Assembly (NCBI GenBank): GCA_017527865.1
Contig: JAFXPN010000018.1
Span: 1-64,000 of the forward strand
Direction of reading: 5' to 3'
Source: Clostridiales bacterium
Lineage (GTDB): Bacteria > Bacillota > Clostridia > Saccharofermentanales > Saccharofermentanaceae
Length of the DNA: 64,000 bases
Shown: piece after piece, positions 44,413 to 52,645 of the stretch
Numbering within the stretch: position 1 is the stretch's first letter
How the letters are laid out: each line of letters opens with the position of its first letter
The notes under the pieces: model-generated
Database searches by the model: none
Seen by the model: the letters and a program-made list of their open reading frames with translations, nothing else
Told to the model about the DNA's origin: nothing
Made by a program: the position numbers and the translations under genes

Positions 44413-47400
44413 AGATATCAGTGAGCTGCTCGGGCTTGTTTCCAATGACAAAAAACTGTTGTCCGCCTTCGAGGATGCTGCGCGCACCGGAGGTCCCGTC
44501 AACATAACGGGACTGTGTGAACAGCAGAAGGGATATCTGATCGCGGCGCTTGCCTTAAGGTTCGATAAGAAACCCGTTGTCATAGTATCCGATGTTATGC
44601 GGGCCAAGGCATTGAGCGGAAGTCTTGCCCCGTTTACCGGACCCGATATTCCGGTATTGAAGCCTGCCGAATTATCACTCGTATCCGCCGTTGCGGCGTC
44701 ACACGAGAATGAGATCGAGAGGACGGGAACAGTGTCCAGGATCATGAGAGGGGACTTTGATGCGGCATTGATCACGGCTTCCGCGCTGCTTAACAAGATG
44801 CCTGACGCGGGAAGGTTTAAGAACAGATCCATAAAGCTTTCGCTCGGAAGTTCCTATGATCCCGTCAAGCTGGTATCCGATCTTGCACAGCGGGGATATG
44901 AGCGCGTCGGAATGGTATCGCAGCAAGGCGAGTTCTCGGCCAGGGGAGACATCGTAGACGTATTTGCGCCCGACATGGAAAAGCCTCTTCGAATAAGCTT
45001 CTTTGACGACGAGATAGATCAGCTTAAGATCTTCGATCCCGGTGACCAAAGATCGACCGGATCACTTAAGAAGGCGGTGATATGTCCGGCGTTCCTCTAT
45101 ACCTTCGGCAAGGAGGAAAGAGGGAAGATCGCGGATGAGATGCTGCGCGCGGCAGCTCCCGATATCAACAAGATGAATTCGTCCGCGAACCGGACGATAG
45201 GAGAACTTCTCGAGAAGACATCCCGCGCGGATTCCGATGCGGTCAGACAGGGGATGCGGCTGCCGTCAGAAGGCAGATGGGTAAGCATCATGGATCCGAC
45301 GCCGCACATGATCTTTGATTATGTCGATAAGACAAGAATGATCCTGTTCATTGATGAATTTGCCGAAGGAAGATCCCGGATGGACGGGTATACGGCGGAC
45401 TTTGCCGCAAGGGTAAAGAGCGCGTACGAACTCGGGCAGGCTCCTTCGTGTTCCATTGATTCGATCTTCAGAGCGCCTGATGTCATGAAGGCACTCGACA
45501 GATTCGGAGGCGCTGTTACTCTCGCCTGCCTCAAATCGTCTTCAAGCGGTCTGCCGGGCGGCTTCACGGTTGACTGCCCCGGACTTGCGGGAGAGAACTG
45601 GATCGGCCGTGACGATGCCCTGATCAACTATATCAGGAACGGGGGAGGATCGTCTTCGGGCAGGATCACGTTTATGCTGTCCGGCGCTTCCAGAGTCGAA
45701 TCATTCAGAAACCAGATGCTGTCGGGCGGAGTTGATGCGGATATCATAGGGCAGGCTCTTCCAGAAGGTTTTATCTATCCCGCCGCGGGCCTTACGGTCA
45801 TCGGTGAACAGGAGATATTCGGAGGTCAGAAGAAGCAGCTTCAGAAGAAGAGCGGCGGCGCGAGGATCACGTTCTTCGGAGATGTAGCGCCCGGTGATTA
45901 TGTTGTTCATGATGTCCACGGCATAGGTCTTTACGAAGGAATCGTCAATCTTAAGATGGGCAAGTCCTCATCCGATTACCTTAAGATCAATTATGCGAAA
46001 AACGCTGTCATATATCTTCCTGTCGATAAGATCGACAAGCTGTCCAAATATGTGGGTCCCGGCGGCAAGGTGCCGAAGCTGTCTTCCCTCGATTCACAGG
46101 AGTGGAAAAAGAATGTTGAGCGCGCGCGTTCCTCCGTAAAGAAACTTGCCTTCGATCTTGTGAAACTGTATGCGGTAAGACGAGCGAACAAAGGATTCGC
46201 CGCCGGCCCCGACGATTCGTTCCAGAAGGAGTTCGAAGAGGAATTTCCCTATGAAGAGACAGCGGATCAGATGGCCGCGATAAAGGACATCAAGAATGAC
46301 ATGGAATCTGTCGTCCCGATGGACAGGCTGCTGTGCGGCGATGTCGGCTTCGGAAAGACCGAGGTTGCCTTCAGGGCCATATTCAAGTGCGTGATGAACG
46401 GAAGACAGGCTTTCATGCTGGCGCCGACTACGCTTCTTGCGCAGCAGCACTATGATACTTTTCTCGAAAGGCTCAACGGCTTCCCGATGAAGGTGGTGCT
46501 GTTGTCGAGATTCGTGCCCGCTGCCGTCATGAAGCAGAACCTTATCGATATCAAAGAAGGCAAAGCCGATGTTGTGATAGGGACGCACCGCATATTGTCC
46601 GACGACGTAGTGCCGCACAAGCTCGGGCTTCTCGTCGTCGACGAGGAACAGCGCTTCGGTGTCAACCACAAGGAAAAGATCAAGGCGATGCGCGCCAATA
46701 TCGACGTGCTGACACTTACGGCCACACCGATCCCGAGGACGCTCCACATGTCGATGTCGGGGATCCGCGATATCTCCATGCTTACCGAGGCGCCTCAGAA
46801 CCGGCGTCCGGTCCAGACCTATGTAATGGAATTCGACGAACAGATCACGGTGCAGGCGTGTCTCAGGGAGATAAGCCGCGGGGGTCAGGTGTTCTGGCTG
46901 TATAACAGGACAGCCGATATAGATTCGCGGGCGGCGCACCTGCAGGAGCTCATGCCCGGCGTCAAAGTCGTTTACGCGCACGGCAAGATGAGTGAACATC
47001 AGATGGAAAAGATAGTCGGATCGTTTATCAAAGGCGAGGCGGATATCCTTGTGTGCACGACCATAATAGAGTCGGGTGTCGATATGCCGAATGTCAACAC
47101 GATGATCGTAGAGGATGCCGAGCGGTTCGGACTGTCCCAGCTGTACCAGATAAAAGGACGCGTGGGAAGATCTGACCGGCAGGCGTATGCGTATATCACA
47201 TATAAACCCGATAAGCAGATGAATTCCGATGCGCGCAAGAGGCTCATGGCTATCCGCGAGTTTACGGAACTGGGATCGGGCGTGAAGATAGCATTGCGGG
47301 ATCTCGAAGTCCGCGGCGCAGGAAATCTGCTCGGCGCAGAACAGCACGGTCACATGGATGTGATAGGTTATGAACTCTACTGCAGGATGCTCGACGAGGA

Positions 47401-47899
47401 GATAAAGATTTTAAACGAGACAGGGGACACCGAGTTTAAGCCGCCTTTGCAGGCTAACATAGAGGTGGATTTTGACTCCTATATCCCGCCGTCTTATATC
47501 GAAGACGAAGGTTCGCGCATGGCGGCTTACCGCAGGATCGGCGCCATTTCTTCCCGTAAGGACGTTGATGACCTCATAGATGAAGTGACCGACCGCTACG
47601 GCGATCCGCCCAAACAGTTCATATTCCTGACGCAGGTTGCCCTGATAAAGGCTCTTGCGGGCAAGGCGGGATTCGAGCGGGTGTGCATCAGGGATACCGG
47701 AGTGCTCCTGTATTTTGCGAATGACCGCAAAGCAGACTTCGAGCAGGTTTCCGTGCTTTTCGGAAAGCCTGAATATCAGGGACGGATACTCTTCTGCGCG
47801 CAGGGCAAGCCGTACCTTCATTACAAGCCGCGTGACAACAACAGGGCGAGGACGGCGCAGGATGCAGTCGACATACTCAATCTGCTTATTAAAGAATAA
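44405..47899 (+). CDS. mfd: Transcription-repair coupling factor Mfd
   Basis: A 1164-residue DNA translocase that removes RNA polymerase stalled at damage and recruits UvrA. In order: UvrB-like damage-recognition region (SARGDIVDVFAP, then ISFFDDEIDQLKIFDP), the RNA-polymerase-interaction domain (GDYVVHDVHGIGLYEGI), RecG-like helicase motors (RLLCGDVGFGKTEVAFRA as Walker A, VVDEEQRFGV as Walker B, LTATPIPRTLHMS), and the C-terminal TRCF domain (ANIEVDFDSYIPPSYI). Normal length and all motifs intact. Confidence 0.96.
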   Translation: MNKDISELLGLVSNDKKLLSAFEDAARTGGPVNITGLCEQQKGYLIAALALRFDKKPVVIVSDVMRAKALSGSLAPFTGPDIPVLKPAELSLVSAVAASHENEIERTGTVSRIMRGDFDAALITASALLNKMPDAGRFKNRSIKLSLGSSYDPVKLVSDLAQRGYERVGMVSQQGEFSARGDIVDVFAPDMEKPLRISFFDDEIDQLKIFDPGDQRSTGSLKKAVICPAFLYTFGKEERGKIADEMLRAAAPDINKMNSSANRTIGELLEKTSRADSDAVRQGMRLPSEGRWVSIMDPTPHMIFDYVDKTRMILFIDEFAEGRSRMDGYTADFAARVKSAYELGQAPSCSIDSIFRAPDVMKALDRFGGAVTLACLKSSSSGLPGGFTVDCPGLAGENWIGRDDALINYIRNGGGSSSGRITFMLSGASRVESFRNQMLSGGVDADIIGQALPEGFIYPAAGLTVIGEQEIFGGQKKQLQKKSGGARITFFGDVAPGDYVVHDVHGIGLYEGIVNLKMGKSSSDYLKINYAKNAVIYLPVDKIDKLSKYVGPGGKVPKLSSLDSQEWKKNVERARSSVKKLAFDLVKLYAVRRANKGFAAGPDDSFQKEFEEEFPYEETADQMAAIKDIKNDMESVVPMDRLLCGDVGFGKTEVAFRAIFKCVMNGRQAFMLAPTTLLAQQHYDTFLERLNGFPMKVVLLSRFVPAAVMKQNLIDIKEGKADVVIGTHRILSDDVVPHKLGLLVVDEEQRFGVNHKEKIKAMRANIDVLTLTATPIPRTLHMSMSGIRDISMLTEAPQNRRPVQTYVMEFDEQITVQACLREISRGGQVFWLYNRTADIDSRAAHLQELMPGVKVVYAHGKMSEHQMEKIVGSFIKGEADILVCTTIIESGVDMPNVNTMIVEDAERFGLSQLYQIKGRVGRSDRQAYAYITYKPDKQMNSDARKRLMAIREFTELGSGVKIALRDLEVRGAGNLLGAEQHGHMDVIGYELYCRMLDEEIKILNETGDTEFKPPLQANIEVDFDSYIPPSYIEDEGSRMAAYRRIGAISSRKDVDDLIDEVTDRYGDPPKQFIFLTQVALIKALAGKAGFERVCIRDTGVLLYFANDRKADFEQVSVLFGKPEYQGRILFCAQGKPYLHYKPRDNNRARTAQDAVDILNLLIKE

Positions 47900-47956
47900 T
47901 TTTTAATGTTATTATATTTTCTATAATCTCCATATTTCTTTTCAGGGGGACAAAGC

Positions 47957-49390
47957 ATGTTGAAGACAGTAGAGGATGTTAAGGGTTTTATTTCCGAAAA
48001 TGACATAAAGATGATCGATTTCCGTATGATCGATATCAACGGAAGATGGCATCATCTTACGATCCCGGCAGAGAGGTTCTCGGAGACCACCATGACCGCC
48101 GGCATCGGTTTTGACGGCAGCAACTACGGATTTGCTCCCGTTGAGAAGAGCGACATGGTATTTGTTCCGGATATCAGCAGCGCTGCTGTCGATCCTTTCT
48201 GCGAGATCCCGACATTGGCGATGATCGGAGATGTCCGCATCATCGGCAAGAATGACAATACACCCTTCGATCAGGAGCCCCGCAACGTAAGCAAGCGCGC
48301 GGAGGAGTATATGAAGGAGACGGGCGTGGCCGACACATTCCTGCTCGGACCCGAGTTCGAGTTCTATGTGTTTGATGAGGCCAGATTCGAGAATAAGCCT
48401 AACCGTTCGGGCTTTGGTGTTGACGGCGAGGAGGCATTCTGGAATACGGGCGTCGGCGAGTACGGCGGTTCGGGATATCAGACACCGCATCAGGGAGGTT
48501 ATCATATCGCTCCTCCGCAGGACATCCTGTACGATTACAGATCCCGCGTGAGCATGGAGATGGAGAAGCAGGGCATCGAGGTGAGATATCACCACCACGA
48601 AGTAGGCGGTCCCGGTCAGCTGGAGATCGAGGTCGAGTTCGATTCCATGACCAATATGGCCGACAAGACCATGCTTGCGAAATACATCATCAGGAACGAG
48701 GCTTTTGCAGAAGGAAGGACCGCGACGTTCATGCCCAAGCCTATCTACGGTGAGGCCGGTTCCGGAATGCATGTTCATATGCTTATGTTCAAGGACGGCA
48801 AGCCGGTCTTCTACGATGAGAACGGATACTCGGGCCTGTCACAGACGGCGATGTATTTCATCGGAGGCATTCTGCGTCATGTACCCGCGATCTGCGCGTT
48901 TACTAATCCTTCGACCAATTCGTACAAGAGACTCCTTCCCGGATTCGAGGCTCCGGTAACGATCGGATTCGCGACGGCAAACCGCTCCTCGGTCATCCGC
49001 ATACCCGCGTATGCGAAGACGCCCGATAAGAAGAGATTCGAGCTTCGTAACCCCGATGCGACATGCAATCCTTACTATGCTTATGCAGCGATCCTCATGG
49101 CAGGTCTTGACGGAATCAAGAATAAGATCGACCCTGTTGCCGAAGGCAACGGACCGTATGACTTTAATCTTTTCGAGCTTTCTGATGAAGAAAAGAAGAA
49201 GATAAAGGGTCTGCCGAAGTCACTGGGATCTGCACTCAAGGCGCTCGAAAAGGACCATGCTTTCCTCATGGAGGGCGGCGTGTTCCCGAAGGAGCTTATC
49301 GATCTGTGGATCCGCAACAAGAGGGAAGACTTGAAGAAGCACGTGGCCATGCCCACACCCATGGAATACCAGATGTATTACGACCTCTGA
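47957..49390 (+). CDS. glnA: Glutamine synthetase type I
   Basis: Makes glutamine from glutamate, ammonia and ATP. 477 residues: MIDINGRWHHLTIPA and GIGFDGSNYGFAPVEKSDM N-terminal, GPEFEFYVFD metal-binding, HHHEVGGPGQLEIE, MPKPIYGEAGSGMHVHM, and SYKRLLPGFEAPVTIGFATANRSSVIRIP. At the site of the adenylylated Tyr of enterobacterial enzymes (NLYDLP) it has NLFELS, so adenylylation control is not expected. AGGGGGA precedes ATG, and TATAAT at 47922-47927 is the likely -10. Confidence 0.95.
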   Translation: MLKTVEDVKGFISENDIKMIDFRMIDINGRWHHLTIPAERFSETTMTAGIGFDGSNYGFAPVEKSDMVFVPDISSAAVDPFCEIPTLAMIGDVRIIGKNDNTPFDQEPRNVSKRAEEYMKETGVADTFLLGPEFEFYVFDEARFENKPNRSGFGVDGEEAFWNTGVGEYGGSGYQTPHQGGYHIAPPQDILYDYRSRVSMEMEKQGIEVRYHHHEVGGPGQLEIEVEFDSMTNMADKTMLAKYIIRNEAFAEGRTATFMPKPIYGEAGSGMHVHMLMFKDGKPVFYDENGYSGLSQTAMYFIGGILRHVPAICAFTNPSTNSYKRLLPGFEAPVTIGFATANRSSVIRIPAYAKTPDKKRFELRNPDATCNPYYAYAAILMAGLDGIKNKIDPVAEGNGPYDFNLFELSDEEKKKIKGLPKSLGSALKALEKDHAFLMEGGVFPKELIDLWIRNKREDLKKHVAMPTPMEYQMYYDL

Positions 49391-49434
49391 GACCTGACAA
49401 TTGCCGTCAAACTGTCTATATTTTTGAAACATGC

Positions 49435-49462
49435 TTGAAATATTTTGTTAACAAAGTATAAT
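49435..49462 (+). promoter_or_regulatory. Promoter of the coiled-coil protein gene
   Basis: TTGAAA, 16 bases, TATAAT, giving a leader of about 45 bases before the ATG at 49513. Confidence 0.65.
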
Positions 49463-49512
49463 CTAGTTGTCAGTTTATTTTGTTTTATTGGGTCTTTTAC
49501 GAGGTGTTGTAC

Positions 49513-50784
49513 ATGACCAATATTCTGGGAGTCTTTAAGGGAAAGAATGAAGAGCATAAATCTGCTGCGGCTCCCGCAGTAGAATTGTCGATGGCCGGAG
49601 AAGTAACAGGGTCAAGGCCCGGGAGTAATTCTTCTTCCAATTCCAAAGGGCGTAATGTCGCGACTATCGATTCGCCTGCGGCAAATTACGTTAAGGAGCG
49701 GGCGGCGGCAGTAAGAGCTCAGAACGAAGCGAGAGCCGCCATGGCCGCATCGCGTAAATCATCGGAAGAGGCAGAGAAGAAGGAGGAAGCGAAGTCCCCC
49801 GTGGGTCTTAAGCCCCCTATCAAGAGACCTCCGTCGGCATCCATCAACAGGGCTGCAGCTGTTGCTGCACAGGGTTCGGTTGCCCAGAATGCGGAGAGAG
49901 TAACGCGCACTGCCCCTTCTTCCGGCAAGAGTGTCGCAGGGAACACGGCATCCGCAGTGAAGACCTTCAGTTCTGCGAACAAGTCCGCTACAACGATAGC
50001 TGCCGAGAAGGCAAAGGCTGAATTCGAGCAGGCGAAGAGCAGAGAAGAGAAGGCTGTAAAAGAAGCAGAGAACGCTGCGACAAAGGCCGAAGAGGCAAAG
50101 CGCGCAGTCGAGAAGTCGGGAGAACTCAAGAAGGCTGCTATAGAGTCTGAGAAGAAGGCAGCTCTTGCGGCCCAGACAGCTGAAGAAGAGTATAATGTCG
50201 CGCTTGCAGCTGCCGAGAAGGCACAGTCGGAAGCGAACGAGGCTCAGAAGATAGCTGAAGAAGCTGCTGCGAAGGCACAGGATGCAATGAAGATCGCATC
50301 GCAGAAGAAGACTGAGCAGGATGCGAGACAGGCTGCAAGAAGAGCTGAAGAGAAGGCTCTCAAGGCTGCCGAAGAGTTCGAGAGCGAAGCTATGAACTCC
50401 GCAACACATGCCGAGGAACTGGCAAAGAGCACACAGCAGAAAGTCGAAGAGGCTAAGGCAGATACACTGAAGGCACAGGAAGCATTTGAACTTGCCGACA
50501 GGAAGAAGAAGGAAGAAGACGACCGCATAGCTGCAGAGAAGGCCGAAGAAGAGGCCAAGGTCGCAGCTGCGAAGGCCCGTGAGAAAGCAGAGGCTGCCGC
50601 TAAGAAGTTTGAAGAGGCGATGGCGGCTGCACGCAAGCTCGAGGAAGAAGCGAAAGCGGCTGCTGCACAGGCTGCCGAAGAAGCGAAGATCGCCGAAGAG
50701 CTTGCGGAGAAGAAAGCTTCACTTGAAGCCAAGGCCGAAGAACAGATGGCCGAAGAGCAGGCTGAAGAGAAGGTCGGCGCCTGA
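49513..50784 (+). CDS. Ala/Lys/Glu-rich coiled-coil protein of unknown function
   Basis: A 423-residue protein. The start at 49513 is chosen for GAGGTG six bases upstream. No signal peptide is visible. Residues 1 to about 165 are Ser/Ala/Lys-rich and probably disordered; from about 165 to the end the sequence is almost pure Ala, Glu and Lys with heptad-like spacing (EKAKAEFEQAKSREEKAVKE, EEEAKAAAAQAAEEAKIAEE), predicting one long helix or coiled coil. The composition resembles the tail of the protein at 28351. A cytoskeletal, filament or spacer role is conceivable, but nothing proves it. Confidence 0.75.
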   Translation: MTNILGVFKGKNEEHKSAAAPAVELSMAGEVTGSRPGSNSSSNSKGRNVATIDSPAANYVKERAAAVRAQNEARAAMAASRKSSEEAEKKEEAKSPVGLKPPIKRPPSASINRAAAVAAQGSVAQNAERVTRTAPSSGKSVAGNTASAVKTFSSANKSATTIAAEKAKAEFEQAKSREEKAVKEAENAATKAEEAKRAVEKSGELKKAAIESEKKAALAAQTAEEEYNVALAAAEKAQSEANEAQKIAEEAAAKAQDAMKIASQKKTEQDARQAARRAEEKALKAAEEFESEAMNSATHAEELAKSTQQKVEEAKADTLKAQEAFELADRKKKEEDDRIAAEKAEEEAKVAAAKAREKAEAAAKKFEEAMAAARKLEEEAKAAAAQAAEEAKIAEELAEKKASLEAKAEEQMAEEQAEEKVGA

Positions 50785-50812
50785 TATTTCTAAGAAGGGA
50801 AGTCCTGATCAT

Positions 50813-51865
50813 ATGAAGATGAAGAAGATCGTTGCTGCGGCTTTATCCGCTGCCGTTATATCTGTTGCACAAACAGGCCTTCCCGTGTTCGCTGATGTTT
50901 CTGCGAACGGGATCGCGCAGATAGCTGAAGGATATGAAGTCCGATCGGTCTTTTCCTTTGATCAGCTCCATACATCTGATCAGTCTGCCGCCTACGACCG
51001 GATCATGGCAATGCAGGCTTCATATCCTGAAGGAACTCCGTGGTCAAACAACGACTCGCATGTTTGGAGCGATATTTATTACAGTGAAGGCAGTTCAACT
51101 GCGTGCAACGGATACGTCGGTTACGGGTGTGTCGGTTTTGCCATGATATTGAGCGATGCGGCATTCGGCAATGCTCCTGCCCGTGAGATAAGACAAGTCA
51201 ATTACGATGCTATCCGCGTCGGCGATATTGTCCGCGTTAACTGCGATACGCATTCGGTCATCATACTTACTAAGGATGCTGATTCGGTTACCGTTGCCGA
51301 GGGGAACTACAACCATTCCGTACATTGGGGCCGCAGGATCTCCAGGTCCGCGATAGAAGCCGCTTCTTATTATGTGACACGTTATGATGATACCGGCGCG
51401 GCGGAAACGGCTTCAAACACTCCCGATGCCGCAGGTATCGAGACATTTGTAAGATCTCTTTACAGCGATTGCCTGGGAAGAGACCCGGATCCCGCCGGTC
51501 TTCAGGACTGGTGCAGCAGGCTTGCTTCCGGTCAGATCACCGGCAAGCAGTGTGCATTAGGGTTCTTCTTCAGCCCTGAATTTCTGAACAAAGCTCCCCA
51601 GTTGTCTGATGCCGAGCTCGTCGATATCTATTACAGGGTATTCCTGAACAGATCTGCCGATCCCGCAGGACAGTCTTATTGGATGAGTATGATCGCGAAC
51701 ACCACCGACGACATATCTATATTGTTTACGGGATTTGCGGATTCGGCTGAATTTGCCGGCAAGTGCAGCAGTTACGGAATTGCAGCCGGGGCTCATGTAG
51801 ACACTCCTTCGGCCGTCAGACTTACGCCTGCCGATTATATTTCCGAGACGACAGACCGCGTTTGA
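50813..51865 (+). CDS. Secreted protein with an NlpC/CHAP-like domain and a DUF4214 domain
   Basis: A 350-residue exported protein. The start at 50813 gives a clear signal peptide (MKMKKIVAAALSAAVISVAQ ... VFA, cleavage near 27); the longer frame lies inside the preceding gene. Residues about 45-195 contain YVGYGCVGFAMILSD, VGDIVRVNCDTHSVIIL and TVAEGNYNHSVHWGRRIS, which look like a Cys/His papain-fold (CHAP or NlpC/P60-like) domain, with Cys in GCVGF and His in THSVIIL. Residues about 210-320 are DUF4214 (FVRSLYSDCLGRDPDPAGLQ, LVDIYYRVFLNRSADPAGQS). Probably acts on, or anchors to, the cell surface. It follows the coiled-coil gene by 28 bases and may be co-transcribed. Confidence 0.8.
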   Translation: MKMKKIVAAALSAAVISVAQTGLPVFADVSANGIAQIAEGYEVRSVFSFDQLHTSDQSAAYDRIMAMQASYPEGTPWSNNDSHVWSDIYYSEGSSTACNGYVGYGCVGFAMILSDAAFGNAPAREIRQVNYDAIRVGDIVRVNCDTHSVIILTKDADSVTVAEGNYNHSVHWGRRISRSAIEAASYYVTRYDDTGAAETASNTPDAAGIETFVRSLYSDCLGRDPDPAGLQDWCSRLASGQITGKQCALGFFFSPEFLNKAPQLSDAELVDIYYRVFLNRSADPAGQSYWMSMIANTTDDISILFTGFADSAEFAGKCSSYGIAAGAHVDTPSAVRLTPADYISETTDRV

Positions 51866-52249
51866 GATCAGTTCTGTTTCTTATCTTTTCTATAGTTACC
51901 GCTTAACTGAAATGTAAACTTCCTTGTTGAAGACCAGGATTTTGCGTAATCCAGGAACTCTATCAGGAAATCCGGCAGAATTTCCTGATGATGGTCTAGG
52001 GTATCTGTAAAACCAGGAACCCAATCAGGAAATTCCTTCCCTTGATTCTGCAGATGTCTCTTCACAACCGGCAAAACTGAAGAGATAAGTGAAGAATCCA
52101 GGCCGTTTTCTGCAACTGTCTCTTCACGAACGGCGAAAACGAAGAGACGTCCGAAGAGATTGATGCAGACCGCTAATCCCAAGGTTACTGTAAAAATCAA
52201 TCGCAGCGAGGTCAACGGCCGATATATGTGGTAAAATAACTCAGGTAAC
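51866..52249 (+). repeat. Gene-free stretch with several related hairpins
   Basis: No convincing gene. Hairpin A has arms TCAGGAAAT 51963-51971 and ATTTCCTGA 51980-51988, inside an outer AGACCA/TGGTCT pair (51931-51936 / 51992-51997). Hairpin B has TCTCTTCA 52057-52064 and TGAAGAGA 52078-52085. Hairpin C has GTCTCTTC 52118-52125 and GAAGAGAC 52141-52148. B and C are homologous, including loop sequence (AACCGGCAAAAC versus GAACGGCGAAAAC). A CCAGGAAC-N4-ATCAGGAAAT segment is also repeated imperfectly at about 51951 and 52012. Purpose unknown. Confidence 0.6.
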
Positions 52250-52324
52250 GCCTCCATAGTTTAATGGATAGAACAGCAGTTTCCGGTACTGCTGGTACGG
52301 GTTCGATTCCTGTTGGGGGTGCCA
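52250..52324 (+). tRNA. tRNA-Arg (anticodon CCG), CCA encoded
   Basis: A full cloverleaf can be drawn: acceptor GCCTCCA / TGGGGGT, D-stem GTTT/GAAC, anticodon stem GCAGT/ACTGC with loop TTCCGGT (anticodon CCG at 52283-52285, reading CGG), T-stem ACGGG/CCTGT with TTCGATT loop, discriminator G, then CCA. It is the only tRNA gene I find in the window. Confidence 0.96.
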
Positions 52325-52343
52325 GTCGCTCACAAAGCCTGCG

Positions 52344-52603
52344 CTTGGCCGCGGACAGTGCGCTCGCATTCGCTCCGCAACTTGCAGCGCAGGCTTTGTT
52401 CGCTCTGAATCTTGGCCGCGGACAGTGCGCTCGTCGCATTCGCTCCGCAACTTGCAGCGCAGGCTTTGTTCGCTCTGAATCTTGGCCGCGGACAGTGCGC
52501 TCGTCGCATGCGCTCCTCCGCAACTTGCAGCGCAGGCTTTGTTCGCTCCGAATCTTGGCCGCGGACAGTGCGCTCGTCGCATGCGCTCCTCCGCAACTTG
52601 CAG
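52344..52603 (+). repeat. Four tandem repeats directly after tRNA-Arg, growing by three bases per copy
   Basis: Units begin with CTTGGCCGCGGACAGTGCGC at 52344, 52411, 52481 and 52554; the spacings are 67, 70 and 73, and the last copy is partial (about 50). The +3 differences come from an extra TCG (GCTCG to GCTCGTCG) and an extra TCC-type triplet (CGCTCCGC to CGCTCCTCCGC). A 13-base inverted repeat ACAAAGCCTGCGC (52332-52344) / GCGCAGGCTTTGT (52387-52399) brackets the first unit, and the second arm recurs in later units. Long open frames on both strands here are side effects of the repeat, not genes. No terminator for the tRNA is seen before it. Confidence 0.9.
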
Positions 52604-52645
52604 AACACGGGGGACTCACTATTTATAACTAAGCTGAAGCAGGTC

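Noticed and set aside
46094..47353. 419-codon frame on the minus strand
   Set aside because: Antisense to the helicase part of mfd, which is clearly the real gene.
51868..52257. 129-codon open frame on the minus strand in the gap before tRNA-Arg
   Set aside because: It begins inside the tRNA gene on the opposite strand, has no ribosome site, and crosses the hairpin repeats. Its composition is not convincingly protein-like.
52344..52603. Possible CRISPR array
   Set aside because: Repeat units are directly joined with no unique spacers, and no cas genes are present.
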